From positions 31,908,955 to 31,958,954 of the forward strand of contig NC_135551.1 of NCBI RefSeq assembly GCF_964340395.1: DNA of 50,000 nt, read 5' to 3'. Within the stretch, counting starts at the first letter, position 1, and each line of letters opens with the position of its first letter. A program made the translations under genes and the position numbers. Below the pieces are notes generated by a model. It searched no databases. It worked only from the letters and a program-made list of their open reading frames with translations, and was not told the DNA's origin. The DNA comes from Glandiceps talaboti. Its lineage: Eukaryota > Hemichordata > Enteropneusta > Spengelidae. Of the stretch, positions 29,254 through 49,376 are shown piece after piece.

Positions 29254-31059
29254 GTCCATCTTCTTATTTTACGCGGCTAAAAGCAGTAAAGTGACGTTTT
29301 TCTACTTCGTCAATACCCACAGTCGAAGGAGAACGCTGGAACGACAATAAAGTTGTGGTAATTCTATTCACTATTGATTTCAATATAATGTAGGCAGCCA
29401 TTGTATAGTGGTGTAGATGAATCATTAAAGACGATAAAGCTATTCAATACAACGTGGATGACCGGATAAAAAAACTGTGTGTACAATTGACAGTATGGTC
29501 TGATGAAAAGTGTGATCGTTGAATTACATCAATGGGGACAAGGTGTGAAGGAAATGACTTATTTAGAAATCAGTTCGTTCAAAACAACTTATCTTAAAAG
29601 TCTATCTACGGTTGAGGACTCGCAACAAACACTGACATAGTCCTGATATTTTTTTCATAAGTTAAGACACATGATTGCAACATATTTCATTTTGATGCAA
29701 AGTCATGTTTGACAGTATTATCGTGTGGTTTCGAACAGTAAACACTGTATTATCGTGTGGTTTCGAACAGTAAAGATTGAGGGCAATGATAAATGAACTG
29801 TTAAATCTTTTTTCAATCGTTCTAGAACTCATTTGTCAGCTGGCATGGTACTTGAAAGTTTACTATGGTGTGCGTCTTTTGAGTTTTGATTGTAGTACTT
29901 CGACAAGGTCGAATCCATTATGGAAATTTTGCATTCAATAATTTCCTAAATTACGCCGTTTGTACGGTCTGACATCGAATGTGTACATGTATTTCCTCTT
30001 TCACCTCATGTATATAAAACTCAATTGATCCGTATAAAAACAACCAAAACACTCAAAACAAATCACGATGTCGACATTATTCTTGATGTTAAGTGTTACA
30101 GAGAGAAGAGAGAACACCTCCTTCCTTGTCAAGTAAATACATGTTTTCAACGTGATCAGAGACCATGACAGTGAAACAAATTAGAGCGTCGCGTTACTTA
30201 CCATTAACGGTATACAGGAATAGACCGGTTCTTGCAAACTCGACTTCAGTAAATCAATGGTCTTGAGAACAGTCTAGACAAACGTTTACGTCGAGGGACT
30301 GATATTTTGAAACTGACTAATTTCAGCATATGATATTCAGCTATAAGGTGGATGGCAGCGCATAGAGTTCAAACCTATTTGATTTGATACGATCAACACG
30401 ACTATCGGACTAACAATAGGTATTTATATGTCTCTTTTGTGTACCTTGGGTGGAGTATTGAATTCAATACATACACATAAACAGACCATCTTAGGACATA
30501 TAGGTTGCTCCAAGGTGAAAGCATTCAAGAATTCTGTTCACACCCGATAGTTAAAACGCGTAAAATGACATAGAGAAAGAACAAAACAAAAACAAATATC
30601 CATCCAAAATAAATATGACTCATTCAACCGATTTAACCACCGTTATCAAGTTTGAAAACAAACTTAAATTGAGGGTATTTTATAAAATGATGTTTTATTT
30701 AAATTTTTTAATGAGCTTGTCACACAGGCAATGACTTGAAGTAGTAGAAACAGTTTCTTTTTCACAATTCTTACAATGGTTCCAATATATTGGGGTTGAT
30801 CGTTTCAGTATTATAATTACGATAACATACCCTTGACATGATGCTGGTCTACTCCTTCGTCCAGCAAGTAGTCGAGTATTTGTCAGTACTTTGTCATTGT
30901 TTGACAGTGACAAGAATGATACATTTAGTCTAGTTTTATTATCATTGACAGAGTATTTCTCAACATGGAGTCGTGGTTGCAACTTTCTATATACTGGACT
31001 TTTAAAAGGGTCACACAGTCTGTAACTTATGGGTTTTATGGCACCTTTGTGTCAGAGAG

Positions 31060-31063
<4 letters not shown>

Positions 31064-31119
<56 letters not shown>

Positions 31120-31128
31120 TACTACTAC
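31064..31128. repeat. (TA)n microsatellite
   Basis: An uninterrupted TA array followed by five ACT units. Confidence 0.95.
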
Positions 31129-31803
31129 TACGAATGTTGAACCATTACTACCAACAGAGGGCGCTCTAACCATGCATTCAGATTGGAAATAAAACATGGT
31201 ACAAGGATGATAATTTTGGTAGCCGATAAACGCCACATTCTCGGTTAGGAAACCTTTTATTTCCACATTAAGTCACTTCAATTGCACTGTATAATAGGGT
31301 AATTTGTGTATTGTAATTACATATGTGGTTTTTGTACACTGACCTTAACAGAAAATGGAATCTAGTTTACAAACGAAACGAAAATAACCACAAGCGTGAC
31401 TATACAGTTACAGAATGTATCCCTTTAATTTTGACAGGTTTATCATATATTCTTAAGATATCAGATTTTTAGTATTACAATAAAGCACGGCAACATGGAG
31501 TAACAGCACTATGGATACCAAAGAAAAATATATTATCTAGTATACTTATGCTATTATGTAGCTTTTTCCGTTCAGACTTTCTAATATATACTAAACAAGA
31601 TGTAAATAAAGTATACATATGCGCACAGAAGCAACGATCAAAACAAACAACAATACCAAAAACCTACTAAACAGACCAATTAACAACACAAACGACAAAA
31701 GCTATCTAGCAAATGCAAGTCACACTAGTAGATTAATGAAATCAATTTTTTTTATTTCCAATGCAAGGTAACATCGATACAAAGAAAGTGTAAAACTACG
31801 TCA

Positions 31804-31836
<33 letters not shown>

Positions 31837-31837
31837 A

Positions 31838-31968
31838 TGAGGTATGTGATACATATATGAACTTGATTTTACCCTACTCTGTACATGTATGTCTAAACGG
31901 GTGATTAGTAACGTTCCCTGTTTGGTGTTGATTGAGAAACATACAAATTTAATATATTCATCCATTCA

Positions 31969-32067
<99 letters not shown>
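31838..32067. repeat. Dispersed copy of intron-1 sequence plus (CTGT)n
   Basis: From ATGAGGTATGTGATACATAT to ATATATTCATCCATTCATCT (about 131 bp), this is essentially identical to the start of intron 1 of the gene at 32441-39177 (minus strand, 38987-39116). It is less similar to the right-arm copy at 43875-44002. A (CTGT)n array follows, as it does in the other two copies. The block is on the plus strand, inverted relative to the neighbouring gene. Confidence 0.85.
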
Positions 32068-32440
32068 CAGTCTCTCTCAACTTTAACTGTCACCTTGAGA
32101 TGAAGTCAGGAAACTTGCTGTACTGGTAAGATATTAGAAATAGAAAACATACAGTGGCTACGATATGAACAAGACTAAAATAGCTAAGTTGTAATTAGTG
32201 CACACAAGTATACCACATCTAACATCTGAATTTCAATTTCATGTATGCTGTGAAGTGATAGAATATGCTACTCTGAAATTCCCTTTGATAAGGTCATTGG
32301 ATTGAGAAATGGTTTGTTTCCAATTCAACAGCCAAAGTTATCGCTTTATACTCTTTCTATCACGTGTATCCATGACAATAATAATATAAATGACAGTGGT
32401 CAAAAGATCAAATAATTCATGTCGTCATCATGTCACCAAA

Positions 32441-39177
<6,737 letters not shown>

Positions 39178-40230
39178 CTCCAGATTGTCTGTGGCTCACT
39201 TGCTGATTGTCAATGACTCACTTGCTGATTGAAATATTGCATGTATCTTGCAAATGATTGAAATGTCTGCAAACGCACTGTTAATGTTCGGTACTCGTTA
39301 ATGTGTTCTGTTAGTTAGGGAAATGCCAGTGTATCCTTGTGAGGTATAACTGTTTATTCCGATCCAAGCGTGAAAAGTCAACCTTTGATACATTGTTGAG
39401 AAGTTAAATATATAAAAGGTATCATGTGGCAATCTGTGCCTCAAGTATTAACAAGTCCCAGAGCAAAGGATGGGTGTGGTCTCTTAATCTTCTCGTACAG
39501 TGACAGCCCTAGGGTTTATTCTCACATTATATAGCAAGGTATCATAACTTAATAATACCACAAAACCCTGGCTATTCATGCATACTTTAGATACAGGTAG
39601 GTGCATGTCGACCAGTACAAAGAAATTAAATAAAATCAAAGACTACGATGTATGATGTTTTTGAAATTTGCAGTTTTGAAGGATTTTGCGTTTGACATTG
39701 TTATAAAAAAAATCGACCTTATCTCATCTCGTAGCACATTTCATGCGTAGATTGGTGACAATTTCTTAAAAATGGAGAGTAATATATTGAAATATGCATG
39801 GGAAGCAATTTCAGATATTATACGACAAATAAGAGGAAGCAAGTCCTTTCAATTATTTTCTGCTGCATGCTTCGATATATAATAGAGTAGATGAAATTAT
39901 TCATGCTTTCTACAGGTTACCTTATTAGAGTACATCTTTCTCACTGAATCTAATTTAAAGTTTAAACAGTTATATGACGTTGAAATCCACTATTTACATA
40001 AATTTACAATTATTTAGCGATAAATCTGTTACAAAATAATCATGTTACATAAAGACTAAAATTTGAAAGAAACTACGCAATGTTTCAGATGGGCGCGATA
40101 ATTTCTGATTTGTACATTTGGCGGGAAAATGATTTCACATCTAGGGTTAATGTCCAGGTTCTATGTATAGAGAATGAGCTTGAAGACTTGGAGCACAAGT
40201 CACCTTGGATTGTCATTAATATATAAAAAT

Positions 40231-40930
40231 ATTTATTATAACCAGGTCGTAATAAATTGAGATTACAGGCAAGACCATTTATTTTGTATGACTGTCATTA
40301 TGTTTTAAATTTTGATACGTTAGTCGACCGGCTATCTTGGCGCCAACGAAATAAATGCAAAACAACTATGGATGGAGAGATTTTATGATTGCGATAGCAG
40401 TACTGAATTTTTTCCAGTGGTTTTTAGTACATATATAGTACACTTAATGTAAAGAAAATGCCTTGACCAAGTGTAGCCCAATACAACAACATGTATGCCG
40501 AAATACTTCAATGGGGTTATAAATCAACATACAACAATATACCCTATACTTGTAGGGACTATGCCCAAACCATGTCAACTAATGTTTAGCTACTATTTGC
40601 CAAAATTCATACCCCTACAACAAATTTAGAAATCTTAAACTGAGGTTCCATTTCGCCAAGCGCCAGCGATTGTACAATATGTACAGACATAATGAACATT
40701 AAAATGTATGCAGTCAAAAACAGTGGTTAAATATGTGCACAGATGCTTTGAAACCAATACCGTGTGGTGTTTTACGAATTTGTTGGACAAATAAGTCACG
40801 CTGTTATTTTTACATCATATATCAGTTTCTGATGCGAGCACTATCAGTTGCTAGATACTTTCATACAAAATAAATGGTCTTGCCTGTAATCTCAATCTTA
40901 TTACGACCTGGTTATAATAAATGTATTTAT
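40231..40930. mobile_element. MITE-like element with about 60-bp terminal inverted repeats, left-arm copy
   Basis: ATTTATTATAACCAGGTCGT...GATTACAGGCAAGACCATTT at the left end recurs inverted at 40863-40925. The 0.57-kb core has no transposase. The inverted similarity continues weakly beyond the ends (TGGATTG.TATTAAT). The counterpart in the other arm is 42143-42766. It includes about 80 bp (about 40733-40815) absent from that copy. Confidence 0.7.
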
Positions 40931-41184
40931 TAATATCAATCCACGGTAACTGTATGGTTCCGACTATGCGAGAATGAATGTTCATAACTCTGATTTGATA
41001 CAATGGAAATGTCTAACCCATTGTAGTACTTTTCTGACGAGATGTCCTCCAAAATCTTCCAAATTATTTGCTGTTTGTAGATTTTTCTTCAATTGTAATG
41101 TTGGAGTAAAAAATTAAATATCAACGTGGAACAAAGTATTGCCATTAAAGATGATAAATTTACGGAGTGTGTTTTTGTAAACTT

Positions 41185-41881
41185 ACACACTATTCTTCAT
41201 TATTTTCAAAATGTAAACAACTAACAATGGAAAATTCGATACCAGTTGACCTTTACTTGTGCCTCGAAATCTTGAGATGGATAGCCATTAACAAAGTTGC
41301 AAGATGTAATTTTACAGTAAACAGAAAAATGGCCTACAACCAAGATCGTAGTTCTACGGAAAGTAAGTCTACGCAACATCATTAGAATTGAATCAACATT
41401 CTATTTCTTTCTGTTTGAAAATGTCGCTCAGTGAAAGTCTGTTTGCTTGTGTTTATGACTCTAGTAACTACAAGAGTGTAACTGCAACAGTGCTTCACAA
41501 AAGTGATAATCAGTCAAGATTTCAAGACACAACTTCTTCAATACCAAAACAGTTAGTTAACCCACAACAAACACAGTGGCTGGACCATTATTCAAAACAA
41601 TGTTTCCACTATTAAATAAACCATGTCTGTTTGTATCTATCATTGATACATGTTACACACATTACAGGTAAGCGGCAGAGTCAAAGGAAAGCAATGGCAA
41701 CAGCTAGGTTCAATTACACTGATGTTGAGTACACAGTATCTTCAACACAACTTTGGTCTTGGTTGTATCACATTACAGCGAGATATGGAACAGTACACTT
41801 GGCATATAACATTATAATATACCTATAATCACGTCGCTATGTATTACTATGGAGAAATCTCGAGCTTTGCCCGGGCAAACA
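41185..41881. other. Unique spacer between the inverted arms
   Basis: 697 bp with no mirrored counterpart. Three short plus-strand frames lie in it; the one with ATG at 41227-41229 could end at a GTAAGT donor near 41360. A possible acceptor (CACATTACAG) is near 41668. No domain is recognised and coding is not established. Confidence 0.5.
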
Positions 41882-42142
41882 AAGTTTACAAAAACACACT
41901 CCGTAATTTTATCATCTTTAATGGCAATACTTTGTTAAACGTTGATATTTAATTTTTTACTCCAACATTACAAATGAAGAAAAATCTACAAACAGCAAAT
42001 AATTTGGAAGATTTTGGAGGACATCTCGTCAGAAAAGTACTACAATGGGTTAGACATTTCCATTGTATCAAATCAGAGTTATGAACATTCATTCTCGCAT
42101 AGTCGGAACCATACAGTTACCGTGGATTGATATTAATGAATA

Positions 42143-42766
42143 TATTTATTATAACCAGGTCGTAATAAGATTGAGATTACAGGCAAGACCATTTATTTTG
42201 TATGAAAGTATCTAGCAACTGATAGTGCTCTCATCAGAAATTGATATATGATGTATATATTTAACCACTGTTTTTGACTGCATACATTTTAATGTGCATT
42301 ATGTCTGTACATATTGTACAATCACTGGCGCTTGGCGAAATGGAACCTCAGTTTAAGATTTCTAAATTTGTTGTAGGGGTATGAATTTTGGCAAATAGTA
42401 GCTAAACATTAGTTGACATGGTTTGGGCATAGTCCCTACAAGTATAGGGTATATTGTTGTATGTTGATTTATAACCCCATTGAAGTATTTCGGCATACAT
42501 GTTGTTGTATTGGGCTACACTTGGTCAAGGCATTTTCTTTACATTAAGTGTACTATATATGTACTAAAAACCACTGGAAAAAATTCAGTACTGCTATCGC
42601 AATCATAAAATCTCTATATCAATAGTTTTTTTTATTTATTTATTAGGTTGGCGCCAAGATAGCCGGCCGACTAACGTATCAAAATTTAAAACATAATGAC
42701 AGTCATACAAAATAAATGGTCTTGCCTGTAATCTCAATTTATAACGACCTGGTTATGATAAATGTT
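42143..42766. mobile_element. MITE-like element, right-arm copy
   Basis: Terminal inverted repeats ATTTATTATAACCAGGTCGT (left) and CGACCTGGTTATGATAAAT (right). It is shorter than the left-arm copy. It was duplicated with the arm rather than inserted twice, since its position in the arm is the same. Confidence 0.7.
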
Positions 42767-44000
42767 TTTATATATTAATGACAATCCAAGGTGACTTGTA
42801 CTCCAAGTCTTCAAGCTCATTCTCTATACATAGAACCTGGACATTAACCCTAGATGTGAAATCATTTTCCCGCCAAATGTACAAATCAGAAATTATCGCG
42901 CCCATCTGAAACGTTGCGTAGTTTCTTTCAAATTTTATTCTTTATGTAACATGATTATTTTGTAACAGATTTATCGCTAAATAGTTGCAAATTTATGTAA
43001 ATAGTGGATTTCAACGTCATATAACTGTTTAAACTTTAAATTAGATTCAGTGAGAAAGATGTACTCTAAGGTAACCTGTAGAAAGCATTAACAATTTCAT
43101 CTACTCTATTATATATCGAAGCATGCAGCAGAAAATAATTGAAAGGACTTGCTTCCTCTTATTTGTCGTATAATATCTGAAATTGCTTCCCATGCATATT
43201 TCAATATATTACTCTCCATTTTTAAGAAATTGTCACCAATCTACGCATGAAATGTGCTACGAGATGAGATAAGGTCGATTTTTTTTTATAACAATGTCAA
43301 ACGCAAAATCCTTCAAAACTGCAAATTTCAAAAACATCATACATCGTAGTCTTTGATTTTATTTAATTTCTTTGTACTGGTCGACATGCACCTACCTGTA
43401 TCTAAAGTATGCATGAATAGCCAGGGTTTTGTGGTATTATTAAGTTATGATACCTTGCTATATAATGTGAGAATAAACCCTAGGGCTGTCACTGTACGAG
43501 AAGATTAAGAGACCACACCCATCCTTTGCTCTGGGACTTGTTAATACTTGAGGCACAGATTGCCACATGATACCTTTTATATATTTAACTTCTCAACAAT
43601 GTATCAAAGGTTGACTTTTCACGCTTGGATCGGAATAAACAGTTATACCTCACAAGGATACACTGGCATTTCCCTAACTAACAGAACACATTAACGAGTA
43701 CCGAACATTAACAGTGCGTTTGCAGACATTTCAATTATTTGCAAGATACATGCAATAGTTCAATCAGCAAGTGAGTCATAGACAATCAGCAAGTGAGCCG
43801 CAGACAATCTGGAGATGGGAACACCATTTAAAGTTGTAAAATTTGTTTTGTTCATCATTATCGCAATGGAAATAAGAGGTATGTGATACATATATGAACT
43901 CGATTTTGCCCTACTCTGTATGTCTAAACGGGTGATTAGTAACGTTCCCTGTTTGGTGTTGATTGAGAAACATACAAATTTAATATATTCATCCATTCAT

Positions 44001-44023
44001 CTGTATGTGTCTGTCTGTCTATA

Positions 44024-44087
<64 letters not shown>

Positions 44088-44113
44088 GGTCGGTCGGTCG
44101 GTCGGTCGATCTG
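44001..44113. repeat. (CTGT)n and (CGGT)n microsatellite, right arm
   Basis: Mirror of 38880-38987 with a different number of units. Confidence 0.95.
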
Positions 44114-44851
44114 TCGATCCGTCCGTCCATCCAGTTCTCTGGCTATAATATCCAGATTAATCCATTCAGCCATCACAGGGAGATGTGGATGCAAATATAC
44201 AAATCAGTAAACAGACAGGTATTCCGTTTGTTGCAAAAATAGTTGTATGTGGGATCTTTTTGTCACCGTCTAATCTCCATGTGTATACATGTACGTTGTT
44301 TTTATGTGTATACGTTGTTTTATGTGTTATAGTACAGGGATATACTGCAGAGGATCAAAGGCTGGTTTGGGTGTAGACGCTCGTAGCCTGTGTCATACCG
44401 AAATCACTTCCAACGATAAGGGAATCATACAATGGCCAAGTGTAAAGGTTGGTGACACAGTAGAGAGACCATGTCCCTATGGTACACAATACTATGGCAT
44501 CTTCGTTGTGCAGAGATCATGGTAAGTTAAAATTTTAACCTCTTTGATTTGCAGTTACCTCATTTGCCATTTTTCGGTTTGACAGTGTTTGTATTGTCAA
44601 CCTAAATGTCTACCAACATACCAGTCTACTTATACATGTAATTGCCTCATGGAGAAAGAATACATTGTTCGAAACGTGTGTTAATATTTCAGTAGCCTAT
44701 TACTTGCGCTGATGAGATACATCAGTAGCTGGTCGTACCTCCTAGCCACCCTCACCCCTACCCCCATGACCCAAGGGCTAGAAGGTGTGACAAACTAACG
44801 ATGTATGATACTTCACCTTTCTTTTGACCGACTAACTGATTAATCCAACAA

Positions 44852-45049
44852 TTGAATGAATGAATGAATGAATGAATGAATGAATGAATGAATGAATGAA
44901 TGAATTGATGGATGGATGGATGGATGGATGGATGGATGGACGAACGAACAGAGGGTTGGTTGGTTAGTTGGTTGGTTGGTTGGTTGGTTGATTGATTGAT
45001 TGTGATTGATTGATTGATTGAATGATTGATTGATTGATTGATTGGTTGG

Positions 45050-45129
<80 letters not shown>

Positions 45130-45178
45130 CTGACTGACTGACTGACTGACTGACTGACTGACTGACTGACTGACGGAC
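44852..45178. repeat. Compound tetranucleotide array (ATGA, ATGG, TTGG, TTGA, TGAC), right arm
   Basis: Mirror of 37647-37998 in intron 2 of the truncated copy. The block lengths differ between arms. Confidence 0.95.
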
Positions 45179-45593
45179 TGAGACATGTGAACCATCCAAT
45201 TACTAGAGATGGTGATCAAATGTAGATTAATGTAGTTATGCCATAAAACGGTAGATTTTACTTTGAAATAATTATTTGTGAACAGCAATGTAACGATGCA
45301 ACCATTGTTAGGCTTATTTAAATATAAATGTACCATTTAAAGCATATGATATTTCTTGTTATGTCTGTTAGTTTGCAGGTATCGGGCATACGACGACCAG
45401 TATGGGGGGAGTATAACACGTCAGAGTGTATTCCTGAAAGTCAAGCAGGGCTTGGGCAACGCCTAAGACATTTAGCCGGTACATATATACCTGCAGGTAT
45501 GTAACGACGAAACCTATATCACTATTGTGTTGTGTTGTTAGCGTACGCGTATAAGAATTATGAACCTATCATTACTGTATGTTAGGGTATATG

Positions 45594-48149
45594 TCACTAA
45601 TGAGCACCTTGATAACCTAGGTTCTCCTAGATCTCAGATCGTGAACTAGCAGTAACTGGGGTATATTTTTTTGATCAGACAACCACAAATATATTCAATA
45701 AAAGTATTAATTAAAAATAATTAATAAAGATCAATTCGAAGTTTATTTTACCTAAAAGTAGTGTAGTAGTATGTTGAACTTGTGATTCATTGCGACACTG
45801 ATTTCTTGGGTGCGGACCCTAAAATAAATTTGACTAGATATATTGCACCATACTATGTTTACGGATGCATATGTTTACCCACAGGTGATTCAATACTGTG
45901 AAGGGAGTCTCATTTATTGCTAATAAAACAGTTTCGAAAAATTAGTTGCAGTTAGTACCCCTTTAAAATATGTATATGTTTCCAATCTCTAATCATGATG
46001 CAATCCCACAGGAAACATATTTGGTAAAACACACCCACATCCTAAATGCGAAGTCATTAAAATCATAATTTCTCTGCCATCACTGACGCACACACGCACA
46101 CACACACACACGCACGCACTCTCCGATGATGCCTTATAATTAGACAAACTCGAAAACATTGAAAAAAAATTTGTTTTTAGAAAACCAACTGAAAATGTTT
46201 TGAAAATGTCCAGTTATCGAAGATATACAGAAGCAAGAGTTTGTAGACCGATTATTTGAGCTTAAGCCTTTAATGATTCATAAAATCATACAAATATTCT
46301 ATGATTGTAGATTATAAACCTTTTTCCATTTGTCTCTTATTTCGTGATTTTTCTGAGATGTAGTGTGTAATCAAGAATATCGAATTATTGATGACTTTAT
46401 ACTCTTCAGTAGTGTACTGAATTTGAAAGCTGGTCCATATATTTAAAAACCAAAAACCAAATCCTCTGTTTCAAATATCAAAATATTACTAGCTTATCAA
46501 ACTATTACTAGCTTATCAAAATATTACTAGCTTATCAAAGTCTTAGGTCACCTTATGGCCTATTTTGGGTTTTTACTGCTTAAGCAAATGTGATAAATTT
46601 TACATCATAATGTTTAAGTCTTGGTGATCTCTTTCAAAACTTACACGTTCCAAGTGAAAATACCGCAAAACCATAATTGTTAATCAATGTTTTTGAATGT
46701 ACTTTTACCAGCAAAATATCAAAATATTGCAGGTAAATAAAAACCCAAAATAGATCAAATGTTCTCGATACAATTGATCCTTAGTCATAAATTGATGCCG
46801 GCATTATTCTCTCAAAGTAATAATATTTATAAACCATTACCCAAATCCAAAAACTCGAAGTATATCTTGTATCAAGTTATTGGCTATGAAGTTTAGTCAA
46901 CCTTTGAGTCAAACTTACAATCACGGAATCTATTAGTTATCAAACAAAAAAATGAAGAAAAACACTCCCATATGACCAGGCAGATGTTAAAGGCACAGAC
47001 ATCAAACCTTCATAATTTGTTTTATGATAATATTAAAGATTTTAAGAATTAGTTCATGGTAATCATTTTAACTCATCCATTGCAGTTCGGTAGTTTCAGC
47101 ATTCCTTTAACTTTTTTTGTGGAAAAATACACTTACTCTAAGAATATATTCACCCGTGTGGTTTTACATTATCAGCAGCAAAAATACAAATGTACATGAC
47201 CCGATTGTTGCTAAATTAAGCTACGTTAGAAAATATGTTGACAACTATGAAGGAACAAGAGCTCAATGAAACCATGTAAGTCATAGCTCTTTGATCCACG
47301 GTATACAAGTACCTATTGTGTACTGTGTTCCGGTCCCTGGCTCTTTGACAATAAGTATTCTCAAAGCAAAGCCCTAACAACGTGAATGAGAGACCACAAG
47401 TCTAACAAGTACCACGTTTTACATTCAAAAATATGACATGACTGGCACAATTTATGATACGAGTATGCCACGTGATCCATAACATTGACCTTCAACTCAT
47501 GATGGCTAAGGTTTACGACTCATTTCAGTCAACAAAACTACAAAATTCAACTAAAAGCGTCATTTCTGAGTTTTGCAAGTTCATTCAAAAAATATATTCA
47601 AACAACTAAGTTTTGAGATATAAAGTCTGAATAGGTAGAAGAAACATATCGTTATTGAATTGTGAAATTGCTCACAAAAGTTTTTCGAGATATTTTGGAA
47701 TGATGTTAATTTTCATTAGTGTCGCCACTTCCTGTAGTAATGAGTACCGATTTGCAACAGGTTTCCTAATTAATTTTGGATTTGTCGGACGGGTTTGGTT
47801 CTGTGCATTTGGTTCTTGATACAGTGGGTAATAGGAACTTCAGGAAAGTGACGTTAACTGTAAAGATATGTCTAAGTTAGTGAATGACAAATTGTAGTTT
47901 TAGCTATCTGTCATTGTTGGTTTTTAAGGTGGCAAGACGGCAGGATCATGAATGAGGGGAGTCGGTTTCTTGATAATTTTGCTGTGTCAAGATATTTTAC
48001 ATAGCGTTATAACTCTTTTTTTAAATCAATATCTCAGCATTGAAGACTTGTTCAACTATCTATTAAATATAATTCAAGCTGCCATGTCGAATGAAGACTT
48101 TGTTGTGATACTATACTACGTACTACCATCGTGACGTCAACATGTCGTT
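45594..48149. other. Intergenic region, no gene recognised
   Basis: This lies downstream of the truncated plus-strand copy and downstream of the minus-strand gene ending at 48150. It contains a triple 20-bp repeat (ATATTACTAGCTTATCAAA-type, about 46483-46540) and a short AC run near 46090. No exon with a recognisable domain was found. Confidence 0.5.
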
Positions 48150-49213
48150 TTAGTACATGAATACCACTATCACCGACATAAACAATCCAATTAATGATCC
48201 CCCAAAGGTGGTCATCTGATTGGCGGCACCAACAGCACCAGCCTATGAAAAGTGAGAGAAGGGTGAAATTAAGTATAATTCTAAAAGCCATGTGAGTATG
48301 CAATAAACGATCTGAAAGATAGTTTCCACTGTTGCATTATTCTATAGACTCCAGATAATGATTGCTCAATTCACACGTGTCAGGGTTTCTGATATCTCTC
48401 TATAAGCAATAGTCGAGCTAAGTTTACATGTTTGTATCATGACGCACATAGAGAGGATGCTGTATTGCAACTTCATTATCTAATTATTGTACCTCCTGAA
48501 ACACAGTTAACCGCTACTTGCAGTTGACTGAACTCCAACCTTGTATTAAGATAAGTCATAACCGATCCGATGACGTAATTTACTTACGTATAAAAATGTT
48601 CACGCAATTCATATTATGCAATCAATTGTTCTAGCAATGCCAGAAGCCAATCGTAATGTTATAGAAGGCATGCATCAACATTAACATTATACTGGAATGC
48701 GGTTTTCACTTACATTAAGCTTGTGCCACGTTAATGTCAGTGAAAATGTTGTGCTATGGAAAAAGTTGGCACCTGAAATGTTTGATTGCGACGTTAAAAC
48801 AAGGGACTTCCGTTCTTTTCTACATGTAAATGTTGTTGTCTGAAACAACTTCCATTAAAAACACTACAAACACGAGAAAACGCGTTAATAGCCTTAATAG
48901 CCTTAATAAACTCTATTGCTTGGCAATAGTCAGATTTTAAGACTGAAATACTGACCGGCAATAAGGCAAAATTAGTGAGATGGTTGCATTCACAAACAGT
49001 GGTGTCGTCATCTTCATTTTGGGTTAATTTACAACCCTCTCTGGACCAGGCTTCATTTCCTTCTGCTCGATAAAGAAGAGAAAATTGTGTTTGCATCATT
49101 AGAGGTAAAACATTGTTATTATCATAGCTATCCCTATCGTTTAATGTAATAAAATACAATCTTGGTGTGTGATTTCATAATATAGATATGAAAAGAAACA
49201 CTACATGTATACA

Positions 49214-49270
<57 letters not shown>

Positions 49271-49345
49271 CACGCGCACGCACGCACACATACTCATTCA
49301 TTCATACATACATACATACATACATACACACATACATACATACAT

Positions 49346-49376
<31 letters not shown>

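Larger units (their letters stand above)
29057..32440. other. Intergenic region between the two receptor-type genes
   Basis: This is the promoter side of the receptor at 15979-29056 and the 3' flank of the gene at 32441-39177. It holds a 37-bp tandem duplication (about 29714-29774, unit TATTATCGTGTGGTTTCGAA...), a TA array (31064-31128), a GTCT array and a copy of intron-1 sequence of the neighbouring gene (31838-31968). No 7TM-coding exon was found here, which matters for the gene at 32441-39177. Confidence 0.5.
43815..45496 (+). pseudogene. Truncated mirror copy of the 7TM-less gene: exons 1-3 only (signal peptide and HRM)
   Basis: Exons 43815-43878, 44338-44521 and 45372-45496 have exactly the same lengths (64, 184 and 125 nt), phases and splice sites as exons 1-3 at 32441-39177. 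Few residues differ: V for E in the signal peptide, D for Y after KVG, T for A in PYGTQYY. No frameshift or stop is present. Duplication ends about 100 bp into intron 3, and no GAIN exons follow up to 48 kb on this strand. If intron 3 is retained, the frame ends two codons later (GGTATGTAA), giving a secreted HRM-only protein of about 125 residues. It is either a young pseudogene or a new short gene. The intact frame argues for recent origin rather than proving function. Confidence 0.75.
41882..45593. repeat. Right arm of the large inverted duplication (about 3.7 kb)
   Basis: This is the reverse complement of 37226-41184 with indels at microsatellites, at the MITE core and at the small foldback element. 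Homology ends abruptly after GTTAGGGTATATG at 45593. Confidence 0.93.

Noticed and set aside
30695-30982. 95-residue minus-strand frame with a possible donor (GTATGT) after CATGTCAAGG
   Set aside because: No signal peptide, domain, downstream exon or paralogue was found. It is not supported beyond chance.
31130-32440. Search for 7TM exons downstream of the 32441-39177 gene
   Set aside because: No minus-strand frame here has the WM..E..QLY, CWLS or GLTW motifs, so a conventional receptor C-terminus is not hidden in this flank.
43920-44210. Plus-strand frame starting MSKRVISNVPCLVLI, present three times (also 31889 and 38854-39066)
   Set aside because: It is the intron-1 segment right after the exon 1 donor plus a microsatellite. 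Its recurrence is explained by duplication of that intron, not by a gene family.
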